Of a stretch of DNA of 64,000 nucleotides, positions 26,372-33,541 are shown one piece after another. The stretch is from assembly GCF_025823185.1 (NCBI RefSeq), contig NZ_JACKVK010000011.1, forward strand, positions 620,615-684,614. Reading direction: 5' to 3'. The notes under the pieces are model-generated. The model saw only the letters and a list, made by a program, of their open reading frames with translations, had not been told where the DNA came from and did no database searches. Position 1 is the first letter of the stretch; each line of letters opens with the position of its first letter. The position numbers and the translations under genes were made by a program. This stretch comes from Mycobacterium yunnanensis (GTDB lineage: Bacteria; Actinomycetota; Actinomycetes; Mycobacteriales; Mycobacteriaceae).

Positions 26372-26419
26372 AGCCTATGGTGGCGTCGCCACGCCTGTCT
26401 AGCTGTACAGATGTTCAGG
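26372..26419 (-). promoter_or_regulatory. nicT promoter with overlapping double operator
   Basis: A 26-base dyad (26394-26419) is centred on CTGTACAG (26403-26410), with outer arms CCTG and CAGG. It contains two overlapping 16-base words on the minus strand, CTGAACATCTGTACAG (26418-26403) and CTGTACAGCTAGACAG (26410-26395); each matches the sodA word at 13 of 16 bases. The second covers the -35 TAGACA (26401-26396). An 18-base spacer leads to the -10 TAGGCT (26377-26372), exactly as at sodA. Confidence 0.65.
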
Positions 26420-26444
26420 CCGACGGACTACCCGGACGGGCAGG

Positions 26445-26771
26445 TCATCCGTGGGCGGCGCCAATCCAGTGCAGCAGATCGTGGACGATCTCGTCGTCGA
26501 GCCGGTAGGCCACCGAGCGCCCGACCCGGGTGCTACTCACCCAGCCCTGCTGCCGAAGCACGCGCAGCGCCTGGGAGACGGCATTCTCCGATCTGCCGAC
26601 CACGGCCGCCAGATCGCTGACGCAGATGCCGGGTGCCCGGTGCAAGCTCAGCAGGATCTCGAGCCGATTCGGATCCGACAGCAGGTCGAAGCGCAGCGTC
26701 CACCCGGTGATGTCGACGTCGGACAGCGCAGAGGCCGCCCTCCGCACGATCGCCTCGCCGCCAGCCTCCAT
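26445..26771 (-). CDS. ArsR/SmtB-family metal-sensing regulator
   Basis: A 108-residue winged-helix repressor. The recognition helix is SENAVSQALRVLRQQG (61-76), preceded by ICVSDLAAVVGR and followed by the wing STRVGRSVAYRLDD. The C-terminal helix holds Asp92, Asp93, His97, His101 and His107, a spacing like the alpha5 metal sites of NmtR/SmtB-type sensors; only one Cys (Cys50) is in the alpha3 region, so an alpha3 Cys site is unlikely. Its place upstream of nicT suggests a nickel or cobalt sensor. The ATG has no ribosome binding site and lies 6 bases after a -10, so leaderless expression is likely. Confidence 0.88.
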   Translation of the reverse strand: MEAGGEAIVRRAASALSDVDITGWTLRFDLLSDPNRLEILLSLHRAPGICVSDLAAVVGRSENAVSQALRVLRQQGWVSSTRVGRSVAYRLDDEIVHDLLHWIGAAHG

Positions 26772-26777
26772 GCCTGC

Positions 26778-26809
26778 AATTTAGTCGATCGACCGTTCTA
26801 GCTGTCCAG
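26778..26809 (-). promoter_or_regulatory. Putative leaderless arsR promoter with partial operator
   Basis: On the minus strand a -35 TGGACA (26808-26803), a 19-base spacer and a -10 TAAATT (26783-26778) end 6 bases before the arsR ATG. The -35 lies in CTGGACAGCTAGAACG (26809-26794), which matches the nicT word at 12 of 16 bases but keeps only the first half-site well. Part of it is gntR coding sequence and its stop codon, so the match may be partly accidental. Confidence 0.4.
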
Positions 26810-27529
26810 AAACCCGTGCAGCAGCGACGCCGATCCCCACACGTGGGCTGCCATCGTCTCCGCGGCACCGTCGGCGTCCCCGGCGAGGATTGCCATCACG
26901 ATGGCTTCGTGCTGCTCGTCGGAGTGAACGATGTTGCGCGCCAGCAGCGGAATGTGGTCGAGCAACTCGTTGAGACGCATCCGGTTCTCGGCCACCAGCG
27001 GCACCAGCGACGGCGTCCCGGCGGCCTCGGCGATCGCGAGGTGCAATCGGGAGTCCAGCCTGCGGTAGTCCTCCGGCACCGCCCCGCGCACGTCGGTGAG
27101 CCTGGTCCACAGGGTTTCGCGCTCCGCGGCCGTCAGCGTCCGTCCGGCCGCCATCCTGGCCGCGCCCACTTCGAGGATCTCCCGCAACCGCAACGCGTCG
27201 TCGATGTCGGATCGACTGAACCGCACGCCGTCCGCGCTGGGCGCGGGAAGGTCCTCGGCGAGGAACGTGCCGCCGTACCGCCCGCGACGCGACACCAGGT
27301 ACCCGGCGTCGGACAGCGACCTGATGGCATCACGCACCGTGTCGCGGCTGACGCCCAGCCGGGCGGCCAGCTCGCGCTCCGGCGGCAGGGACTCCCCCGG
27401 CGCCAGCACGCCGAGCCGGATGGTCTCGAGCAACCGGCCCACCGTGTCCTCGAACGCGTTGCCCAGCCGCACCGGACGCAGCAGGGCCCCACTGGCGGGC
27501 TGCTGCGGATCCGGTACGGACGAGGTCAT
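26798..27529 (-). CDS. GntR-family (FCD) transcriptional regulator
   Basis: A 243-residue FadR-type regulator. Residues about 25-90 form the GntR winged helix with GESLPPERELAARLGVSRDTVRDAIR; the rest is the helical FCD ligand domain with the metal-ligand residues seen in RLDSRLHLAIAEAAG and HSDEQHEAIVMAILAGD. It is the last gene of the glnA4-amidotransferase-aldehyde dehydrogenase-SDR operon, 12 bases after the SDR, and is the likely repressor of that operon and the divergent permease. Effector unknown, probably an amine or a gamma-glutamyl intermediate. Confidence 0.9.
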   Translation of the reverse strand: MTSSVPDPQQPASGALLRPVRLGNAFEDTVGRLLETIRLGVLAPGESLPPERELAARLGVSRDTVRDAIRSLSDAGYLVSRRGRYGGTFLAEDLPAPSADGVRFSRSDIDDALRLREILEVGAARMAAGRTLTAAERETLWTRLTDVRGAVPEDYRRLDSRLHLAIAEAAGTPSLVPLVAENRMRLNELLDHIPLLARNIVHSDEQHEAIVMAILAGDADGAAETMAAHVWGSASLLHGFLDS

Positions 27530-27541
27530 GTGGTCGAATCC

Positions 27542-28315
27542 CTACAGTGGCGTCACGTAGTGACCGGTGATTCCGCCGTCGACCAGGAACGTCGACCCCG
27601 TGATGAAGGACGCGTCGTCGCTGGCGAGGAACGTAACCGCGGCGGCCAGCTCGTCGGGTTCGGCGAACCGGCCCATCGGGACGTGAATCAACCGGCGCGC
27701 CGCCCGCTCCGGATCCTTGGCGAAGAGCTCCTGAAGCAGCGGGGTGTTCACCGGGCCGGGACACAGGGCGTTGACGCGAATGCCCTGGCGCGCGTACTGA
27801 ATTCCCAGCTCCCGCGAGATCGCGAGCACGCCGCCCTTGGACGCGGTGTAGGAGATCTGCGACGTGGCCGAGCCATTGACCGCGACGAACGACGCGGTGT
27901 TGACGATCGACCCCTTCTGCGCGGGGACCATGTGCCGCAGCGCCGCCTTGCAGCAGAAGAACACCGACTTGAGGTTGATGTCCTGCACCCGATCCCAGGC
28001 GTCGATGCCGGTGACCTCGATCAGGTCGTCATCCGGTGGGCTGATGCCGGCGTTGTTGAAGGCGATGTCGACCGACCCGTGCGTCTCGGCAGCGGTGTCG
28101 AACAGATTGTCCACCGCCGCTTGGTCGGCGACGTCGACCTGAACGAAGGTGCCGTTGAGGTCACCCGCGACGCTCTTGCCGGTGGTGGGGTCGATGTCAC
28201 CGATGACGATCGTCGCCCCCTCGGCCCGCATCCGCTTGGCCGTCGCGAGACCGATACCGCTGGCGCCGCCGGTGATGACGGCGACCTTGCCTGCCAGCCG
28301 CTGGGTCAAATCCAT
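27542..28315 (-). CDS. Short-chain dehydrogenase in amine-catabolic operon
   Basis: A 257-residue classical SDR: GGASGIGLATAKRM cofactor loop (about 16-29), Asp after the second strand (IGDIDP), suggesting NAD(H), FNNAGIS, catalytic Ser in NTASF and YTASK. Its ATG directly follows the stop of the aldehyde dehydrogenase gene (TAGATG), showing tight coupling. It is syntenic with M. tuberculosis Rv2857c. In the pathway it could act on a hydroxylated or oxo intermediate, but no substrate can be named. Confidence 0.9.
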   Translation of the reverse strand: MDLTQRLAGKVAVITGGASGIGLATAKRMRAEGATIVIGDIDPTTGKSVAGDLNGTFVQVDVADQAAVDNLFDTAAETHGSVDIAFNNAGISPPDDDLIEVTGIDAWDRVQDINLKSVFFCCKAALRHMVPAQKGSIVNTASFVAVNGSATSQISYTASKGGVLAISRELGIQYARQGIRVNALCPGPVNTPLLQELFAKDPERAARRLIHVPMGRFAEPDELAAAVTFLASDDASFITGSTFLVDGGITGHYVTPL

Positions 28316-29680
28316 CTACAGCTCTCCAATCTTGAAGAAGACGTTCTTGGTTTCGGTGAAGTGCAGCGGTGCGTCGGGGCCGAGCTCACGCCCGAGCCCC
28401 GACTGCTTGAAGCCGCCGAACGGTGTGTTGTAGCGCACCGAGGAGTGCGAATTGACCGACAGGTTGCCGGATTCCACTCCACGGGAGACCCGCATCGCTC
28501 GCGACAGGTTGTCGGTCCAGATGGAGCCCGACAACCCGTAGGGGCTGTCGTTGGCGAGCTCGATCGCGTCGGCTTCGCCCTCGAACGGCAGCACGGTGAC
28601 GACCGGCCCGAAGATCTCCTCGGTGACCGCGCGGTCGGTGCGCTGTGGGGTGAGAACGGTTGGGGGGAACCAGTATCCGGGGCCGCTCGGCGCGGAACCC
28701 TGAAACGCAATGGGTGCGCCGTCGGGAACGTAGGACGCGACGGTGTCGAAGTGCGGCTTGGAGACCAGCGGCCCCATCTCACTGTCCCTCGACGACGGAT
28801 CGCCGACGACGACGCCCTTGACGGCGGGCTCGAGCAACTCCATGAATCGGTCGTAGACGTTGCGCTGCACCAGGATCCGGCTGCGTGCGCAGCAGTCCTG
28901 GCCGGCATTGTCGAAGACGCCGTAGGGAGCGGTGGCGGCGGCCTCCTCGAGATCGCAGTCGTCGAAGACGATGTTGGCACTCTTGCCGCCGAGCTCCAGG
29001 GTGACCCGCTTGACCTGCTGAGCCGCCCCTGCCATCACCCTGACGCCGACCTCAGTGGACCCGGTGAAGACGATCTTGCGCACGTCCGGGTGGCTGATGA
29101 ACCGCTCGCCCACGACCGACCCCTTGCCGGGCAGCACTTGGAACAGACCGTCGGGCAACCCCGCCTGCAAGCCCAGCTCCGCCAGTCGCATCGTCGTCAG
29201 CGGGGTGATCTCGGCTGGCTTGACCAGCACGGCGTTGCCTGCGGCGAGCGCGGGCACGAATCCCCACGAGGCGATGGTCATCGGGAAGTTCCACGGCGCG
29301 ATCACCGCGACCACGCCGAGCGGCTCGTTGAACGTGACGTCGAGACCGCCGGCGACCGGAATCTGCTTGCCCGACATGCGTTCCGGGCTGGCCGAGTAGA
29401 ACTGCAGGACGTCGCGGACGTGGCCTGCCTCCCACTCGGCGTTGCCGATCACGTGGCCGGAGTTGGCCACCTCCAGCGCCGCCAATTCTCCGACGTGGGC
29501 GTCGACCACCGCGGCGAACGACCGCAGCGCGGCGCCCCGCTCGGCGGGTGCGAGCTTGGCCCACTGCTTCTGGGCGGACCTGGCGCGCGCCACCGCGTCG
29601 TCGACGGCAGGCACGTCGAGCATCTCGACGGTGCGCAGCACCTCCTCGGTCGCCGGGTTGATCAATGTGGACGTGCTCAC
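28316..29680 (-). CDS. aldC: NAD(P)-dependent aldehyde dehydrogenase
   Basis: Oxidises an aldehyde to its acid, here probably a (gamma-glutamyl) aminoaldehyde or betaine-type aldehyde. The 454 residues show PWNFPM near 140, the catalytic Glu in LELGGKSANIVFDD and the catalytic Cys in NAGQDCCARSRILV, with PFGGFKQSGLGRE near the C-terminus. The GTG at 29680 overlaps the preceding amidotransferase stop (GTGA); the longer frame upstream is inside that gene. The position corresponds to aldC in M. tuberculosis. Confidence 0.93.
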   Translation of the reverse strand: MSTSTLINPATEEVLRTVEMLDVPAVDDAVARARSAQKQWAKLAPAERGAALRSFAAVVDAHVGELAALEVANSGHVIGNAEWEAGHVRDVLQFYSASPERMSGKQIPVAGGLDVTFNEPLGVVAVIAPWNFPMTIASWGFVPALAAGNAVLVKPAEITPLTTMRLAELGLQAGLPDGLFQVLPGKGSVVGERFISHPDVRKIVFTGSTEVGVRVMAGAAQQVKRVTLELGGKSANIVFDDCDLEEAAATAPYGVFDNAGQDCCARSRILVQRNVYDRFMELLEPAVKGVVVGDPSSRDSEMGPLVSKPHFDTVASYVPDGAPIAFQGSAPSGPGYWFPPTVLTPQRTDRAVTEEIFGPVVTVLPFEGEADAIELANDSPYGLSGSIWTDNLSRAMRVSRGVESGNLSVNSHSSVRYNTPFGGFKQSGLGRELGPDAPLHFTETKNVFFKIGEL

Positions 29681-30450
29681 GCGGTGTTCCTCTCCAAACT
29701 CGAGTGCTTCTTCGATGCGTACGTCGTCGCCGCCTCGACGACGCCGGCGAACAATCGCAGGTCGTCGAGCCGCTCCTCCGGATGCCACTGGACGGCCACC
29801 ACGAATTCGGGGCCGGGTATTTCAATGGCCTCCACGACGCCGTCGGGATCCCACGCACTGGCCATCAGCCCGGCGCCGAGTTCGGCGATGGCTTGATGGT
29901 GATAGCACTGGGCGTCGGTGGACGTGCCGATCAGCGCGGCGACCCGGGTTCCCGGCACGGTCTCGATCTTCGAGGTGCTGAACACCGCGTTGCCGAGCTG
30001 ATGTTGGTAGTGCCCGACCACGTCGGGCAGGTGCTGGTGCAGCGTGCCGCCGAGCGCGACGTTGAGCACCTGCGCACCGCGGCAGATGCCGAGCAGCGGC
30101 AAGCCCCTCGCCACCGCCGCGCGCACGAGCGCGAACTCCCAGGCGTCGCGGTCACGGGCCGGTTCGTCGGTCTTCGCGTGCGGCTCTTGGCCGTAGCGGG
30201 CGGGGTCGACGTCGCGACCGCCGGTGATCACCAGGCTGTCGAGGCCCTCGAGTACGCGGTCGACCACGGCGTCGTCGACCGGTTGCGGCGGGAGCAGCAT
30301 GGCGATGCCGCCCGCAGAGGTGACCCCCTCGACGTAGACGGCGGGCAGAAAACTGGCGCGGACGTCCCAAACTCCCGTCTGGGCCTGTTGTAGGTACGTC
30401 GTCAGCCCGACCGTCGGCCTGGGGAGGGCACTAGAGGCGTTCGAAGCCAC
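29677..30450 (-). CDS. Class I glutamine amidotransferase, PuuD-type gamma-glutamyl hydrolase
   Basis: A 257-residue stand-alone GATase of the peptidase C26 group. The nucleophile is Cys123 in LLGICRGAQVLN, and the His/Glu pair is in VQWHPEER near 229. The early VGLTTYL and LVITGGRDVDP blocks match gamma-glutamyl-GABA hydrolases (PuuD), which remove glutamate at the end of the gamma-glutamyl amine route. Start GTG 30450 overlaps the glnA4 end by 20 bases. Together with glnA4 and the aldehyde dehydrogenase this is a Puu-like set, without a recognisable PuuB oxidase. Confidence 0.88.
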   Translation of the reverse strand: MASNASSALPRPTVGLTTYLQQAQTGVWDVRASFLPAVYVEGVTSAGGIAMLLPPQPVDDAVVDRVLEGLDSLVITGGRDVDPARYGQEPHAKTDEPARDRDAWEFALVRAAVARGLPLLGICRGAQVLNVALGGTLHQHLPDVVGHYQHQLGNAVFSTSKIETVPGTRVAALIGTSTDAQCYHHQAIAELGAGLMASAWDPDGVVEAIEIPGPEFVVAVQWHPEERLDDLRLFAGVVEAATTYASKKHSSLERNTA

Positions 30451-31783
30451 GTCGCCTCTCCCAGTCGGTCACCGCCGAATTGAAGGCCTTCAATTCGATG
30501 CGGGCGTTGTTGAGGTAGTGCTCGACGACGTCGTCGCCGAACGCCTCCCTGGCGACGGTCGACGACTCGAACAGCTCGGCCGCCTCGGCCAGCGTGGTCG
30601 GAAGTCGTTCGGCGCCACTGGTGTACGCATTGCCCGCGCACGGCTCGGGCAGCTCCAGCTGCTGGTCGATGCCGTGCAGTCCGCCGGCGATCAGCGCCGC
30701 CACGGCGAGGTACTGGTTGACGTCACCGCCCGGCGCGCGGCACTCCATCCGCATCCCGTGCCCGTGGCCGACCACCCGCAGCGCGCACGTGCGGTTGTCC
30801 AGGCCCCAGGCGACGGCCGTCGGGGCGAAGCTGCCGTCGACGAAACGCTTGTAGGAGTTGACGTTCGGTGCGTAGAACAGGGTCAGTTCACGCAGCGTGG
30901 CGAGTTGGCCCGCCAGGAAGCTGCGGAACATCGGCGACATGCCGAGCGGGTCGTCGTCGTCGGCGAACACCGCCGAACCATCGGTGCCCCGGAATGACAG
31001 GTGGATGTGGCAGCTGTTGCCTTCCCGCTCGTCGAACTTCGCCATGAAGGTCAGGCTCTTGCCGTGCTGGTCGGCGATTTCCTTGGCGCCGTTCTTGTAG
31101 ACGGTGTGGTTGTCACAGGTGACCAGCGCCTCGTCGTAGCGGAACCCGATCTCCTGCTGACCGAAGTTGCACTCGCCCTTGACGCCCTCGCAGTACAGGC
31201 CGGCGCCCTCCATGCCGTTGCGGATGTCGCGGAGCAACGGCTCCATCCGCGTGGACGCCAGCATGTTGTAGTCGATGTTGTAGTCGGTGGCAGCCGTCAG
31301 CTTGGTGTAGCCCTTGGCCCACGCGTCGCGGTAGGAGTCGTCGAACACGATGAACTCGAGTTCGGTCGCCGCGACGGCCTCCATTCCCCGCTGGGCCAGC
31401 CTGTCCAACTGCGCGCGCAGGATCCCGCGTGGAGACGGCCGCACCGGCGAGCCGTCATGCCAGCCGAGATCGGCCATCACCAAGGCGGTGGCCGGCAGCC
31501 ACGGGATCCGCCTCAGCGTGGTGAAGTCCGGCGTCATCACCATGTCGCCGTAGCCGGCTTCCCAGCTCGACATCGTGTATCCGTCGACGGTGTTCATGTC
31601 GACGTCGACGGCCAGCAGGTAGTTGCAGCATTCGGCGCCGTGGGCGATCACGTCGTCGACGAACAGCCGGGCCGAGATTCGTTTGCCGGTCAGCCGGCCC
31701 TGCATGTCGGTGAAGGCGACGATGACGGTGTCCACGTCTCCCTCGGCGACCATCTTCTTCAACTCGGAGAGTTCCAAAGTCAC
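30431..31783 (-). CDS. glnA4: Glutamine-synthetase-like gamma-glutamylamine ligase (GlnA4 type)
   Basis: A GS-fold ligase of 450 residues. The GS motifs are present: acidic metal site in ATELEFIVF, GECNFGQQEIGFRYDEAL, the ATP-binding EGNSCHIHLSF, and FVDGSFAPTAVAWGLDNR. The adenylylation loop region differs from housekeeping GS, and GlnA4-type proteins in actinobacteria ligate glutamate to amines (polyamines, ethanolamine) instead of ammonia. The start is GTG 31783 (VTLELSELKK) with GAGAGGCGGGG before it; the longer frame enters the divergent promoter region. It heads the catabolic operon. Confidence 0.92.
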   Translation of the reverse strand: MTLELSELKKMVAEGDVDTVIVAFTDMQGRLTGKRISARLFVDDVIAHGAECCNYLLAVDVDMNTVDGYTMSSWEAGYGDMVMTPDFTTLRRIPWLPATALVMADLGWHDGSPVRPSPRGILRAQLDRLAQRGMEAVAATELEFIVFDDSYRDAWAKGYTKLTAATDYNIDYNMLASTRMEPLLRDIRNGMEGAGLYCEGVKGECNFGQQEIGFRYDEALVTCDNHTVYKNGAKEIADQHGKSLTFMAKFDEREGNSCHIHLSFRGTDGSAVFADDDDPLGMSPMFRSFLAGQLATLRELTLFYAPNVNSYKRFVDGSFAPTAVAWGLDNRTCALRVVGHGHGMRMECRAPGGDVNQYLAVAALIAGGLHGIDQQLELPEPCAGNAYTSGAERLPTTLAEAAELFESSTVAREAFGDDVVEHYLNNARIELKAFNSAVTDWERRRGFERL

Positions 31784-31885
31784 GTGCCCCGCCTCTCGAA
31801 ACCGACCAACATGGGTGTGAGTCAACCATTGGATCCGGTTCACCGCGCATTTCGGTCTTAGATTTACACAACCGTCACTGCCAAA

Positions 31886-31917
31886 GGTAGGACACCAGAC
31901 CATTGCGGATCTATTCT
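31886..31917 (+). promoter_or_regulatory. Permease promoter with GGT-N5-ACC site
   Basis: A -35 AGGACA (31889-31894), 17-base spacer and -10 TATTCT (31912-31917) precede the APC permease, giving a start near 31924. The dyad GGT-N5-ACC (31886-31896) overlaps the -35 and resembles GntR/FadR half-sites, so it may be the operator of the GntR protein of this cluster. The remaining 183-base divergent region also has an AACC-N9-GGTT repeat near 31824-31840. Confidence 0.35.
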
Positions 31918-31966
31918 CCCTACTCAGTGAGCGCTCTCGTGCGCTACCCCGAGAAGGAGAACCACC

Positions 31967-33535
31967 GTGCCAGAGGGTCACGAAGAACTGTCCGACGACG
32001 AGAAGCACCTCGCGTCACTCGGCTACACCCAGGAACTCAACCGTTCCTGGTCCAGCTTCAGCAACTTCGCCATCTCGTTCTCGATCATCTCGATCCTGGC
32101 GGGTTGCTTCACCTCGTTCGGCCTCGGATGGAACAACGGTGGGCCCGCCGCCATCGCCTGGGGCTGGCCCATCGTGTCGGCGTTCATCCTCGTCATCGGT
32201 CTGTGCATGTCCGAGCTGGTCTCGGCGTACCCGACGTCGGGCGGAATCTATTGGTGGGCAGCCAAACTCGGCGGTCCGAAGGCCGGTTACTACACGGGCT
32301 GGCTCAACCTCGTCGGGCTCATCGCCATCCTGGCGTCGGTCGCCTACGGCAGCGCCACGTTCCTGGACCTGACGCTGGGCACGTTCAGCGAGAGCTGGCT
32401 CGCCGGCTACAGCCTGACCCGGACGTTCATCATCTTCCTGGTCATCCTGGTGATCGTGGCGACCATCAACATCTTCTCGTCGCATCTGCTGGCGGTGATC
32501 AACAACGTCTCGGTGTGGTGGCACGTCGTCGGCGCCGCCGCCGTCATCGTCATCCTGTGGGCGCTGCCCGCACAACACGCCAGCTTGTCGACGGTGTTCA
32601 CGACCACGGTCAACAACACCGGCTTCTTCGGCGGCTCCACCTCCGGCATCACGTTCCTGCTGTTCGTCCTGCCGATGTCGGCGATCCTGACCCAGTACAC
32701 GATCACCGGCTACGACGCGTCGGCGCACCTGTCCGAGGAGACCAAGGGCGCCGCTCACGGTGCGGCCAAGGGCATTTGGCGGTCGATCTTCTACTCCGCC
32801 ATCGGCGGGTGGATCCTGCTGCTGACGTTCTTGTTCGCCGTGCAGGACGTCGACGGGGTGACCGCGGGCGGCGGCGCGGTCGCGACGATCTTCAGTCAGG
32901 CGCTGGACTCGAAGTGGGCCGGTGTGGTGCTGCTGATCTCGACCGCCGGACAGCTGTTCTGCACCACCGCCTGCCAGACCAGCGCGTCGCGCATGCTGTT
33001 CGCGTTCAGCCGCGACCGCGCCGTGCCGGGCCACCAGCTGTGGTCCAAGGTCAACGCCGGCCGCGTGCCCGCGAACGCGGTGATCGTGACGGCGGCCATC
33101 GCGGCGATCATCACGCTGCCCGCGCTCGTCGAGGTCGACATCAACGGCGCACCGGTGCCGATCGCGTTCTTCGCGGTGGTGTCGATCGGCGTGGTCGGGC
33201 TCTACCTGTGCTTCGCGGTGCCGATCTACTACCGCTGGAAGGCCGGCGACGCGTTCCCGGTCGGCAAGTGGAACCTGCGCGGACATCACAAGTGGATGGC
33301 GCCGGTGGCGCTCGTCGAAATCATCGTCACCTCGATCATCGCGATGTTTCCGACGTCGATAGGCGGTGCGCCGTGGGATCCCAGCTTCGAGTGGAAGTTC
33401 GTGAACTACACCCCGCTGCTCGTCGGCGGCGTCCTGATCCTGCTGTTCGTCTACTGGCACGTCTCGGTGAAGAAGTGGTTCACCGGGCCGATCAAGCAGG
33501 TGACCACCGTCGCCGAGGAACTCGACCTCACCTAG
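31967..33535 (+). CDS. APC-family amino acid/amine permease
   Basis: A 522-residue transporter with about 12 membrane helices. The first helices (SFSIISILAGCFTSFGLGW and AYPTSGGIYWWAAKLGGPKAG) match the amino acid-choline transporter branch that includes GABA and polyamine permeases. It is divergent from glnA4 and preceded by a GAGAAGGAG ribosome binding site before GTG 31967. The context suggests uptake of the amine degraded by the glnA4 operon. It ends 6 bases from the convergent helicase gene. Confidence 0.9.
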   Translation: MPEGHEELSDDEKHLASLGYTQELNRSWSSFSNFAISFSIISILAGCFTSFGLGWNNGGPAAIAWGWPIVSAFILVIGLCMSELVSAYPTSGGIYWWAAKLGGPKAGYYTGWLNLVGLIAILASVAYGSATFLDLTLGTFSESWLAGYSLTRTFIIFLVILVIVATINIFSSHLLAVINNVSVWWHVVGAAAVIVILWALPAQHASLSTVFTTTVNNTGFFGGSTSGITFLLFVLPMSAILTQYTITGYDASAHLSEETKGAAHGAAKGIWRSIFYSAIGGWILLLTFLFAVQDVDGVTAGGGAVATIFSQALDSKWAGVVLLISTAGQLFCTTACQTSASRMLFAFSRDRAVPGHQLWSKVNAGRVPANAVIVTAAIAAIITLPALVEVDINGAPVPIAFFAVVSIGVVGLYLCFAVPIYYRWKAGDAFPVGKWNLRGHHKWMAPVALVEIIVTSIIAMFPTSIGGAPWDPSFEWKFVNYTPLLVGGVLILLFVYWHVSVKKWFTGPIKQVTTVAEELDLT

Positions 33536-33541
33536 GACCCG

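Noticed and set aside
26787..26796. GTCGATCGAC palindrome before arsR as the regulator's operator
   Set aside because: It is a perfect 10-base palindrome, but such CG-rich words are frequent at this base composition, and it does not resemble the dyad shared by sodA and nicT.
26816..29896. A 1026-codon plus-strand frame opposite the GntR, SDR and aldehyde dehydrogenase genes
   Set aside because: Shadow of three well-identified minus-strand genes; the protein is low in hydrophobic core and has no motif.
32015..33460. Minus-strand 481-codon frame opposite the APC permease
   Set aside because: Extremely rich in Asp, Arg, Gln and His as expected for the complement of membrane-helix codons; no start signal.
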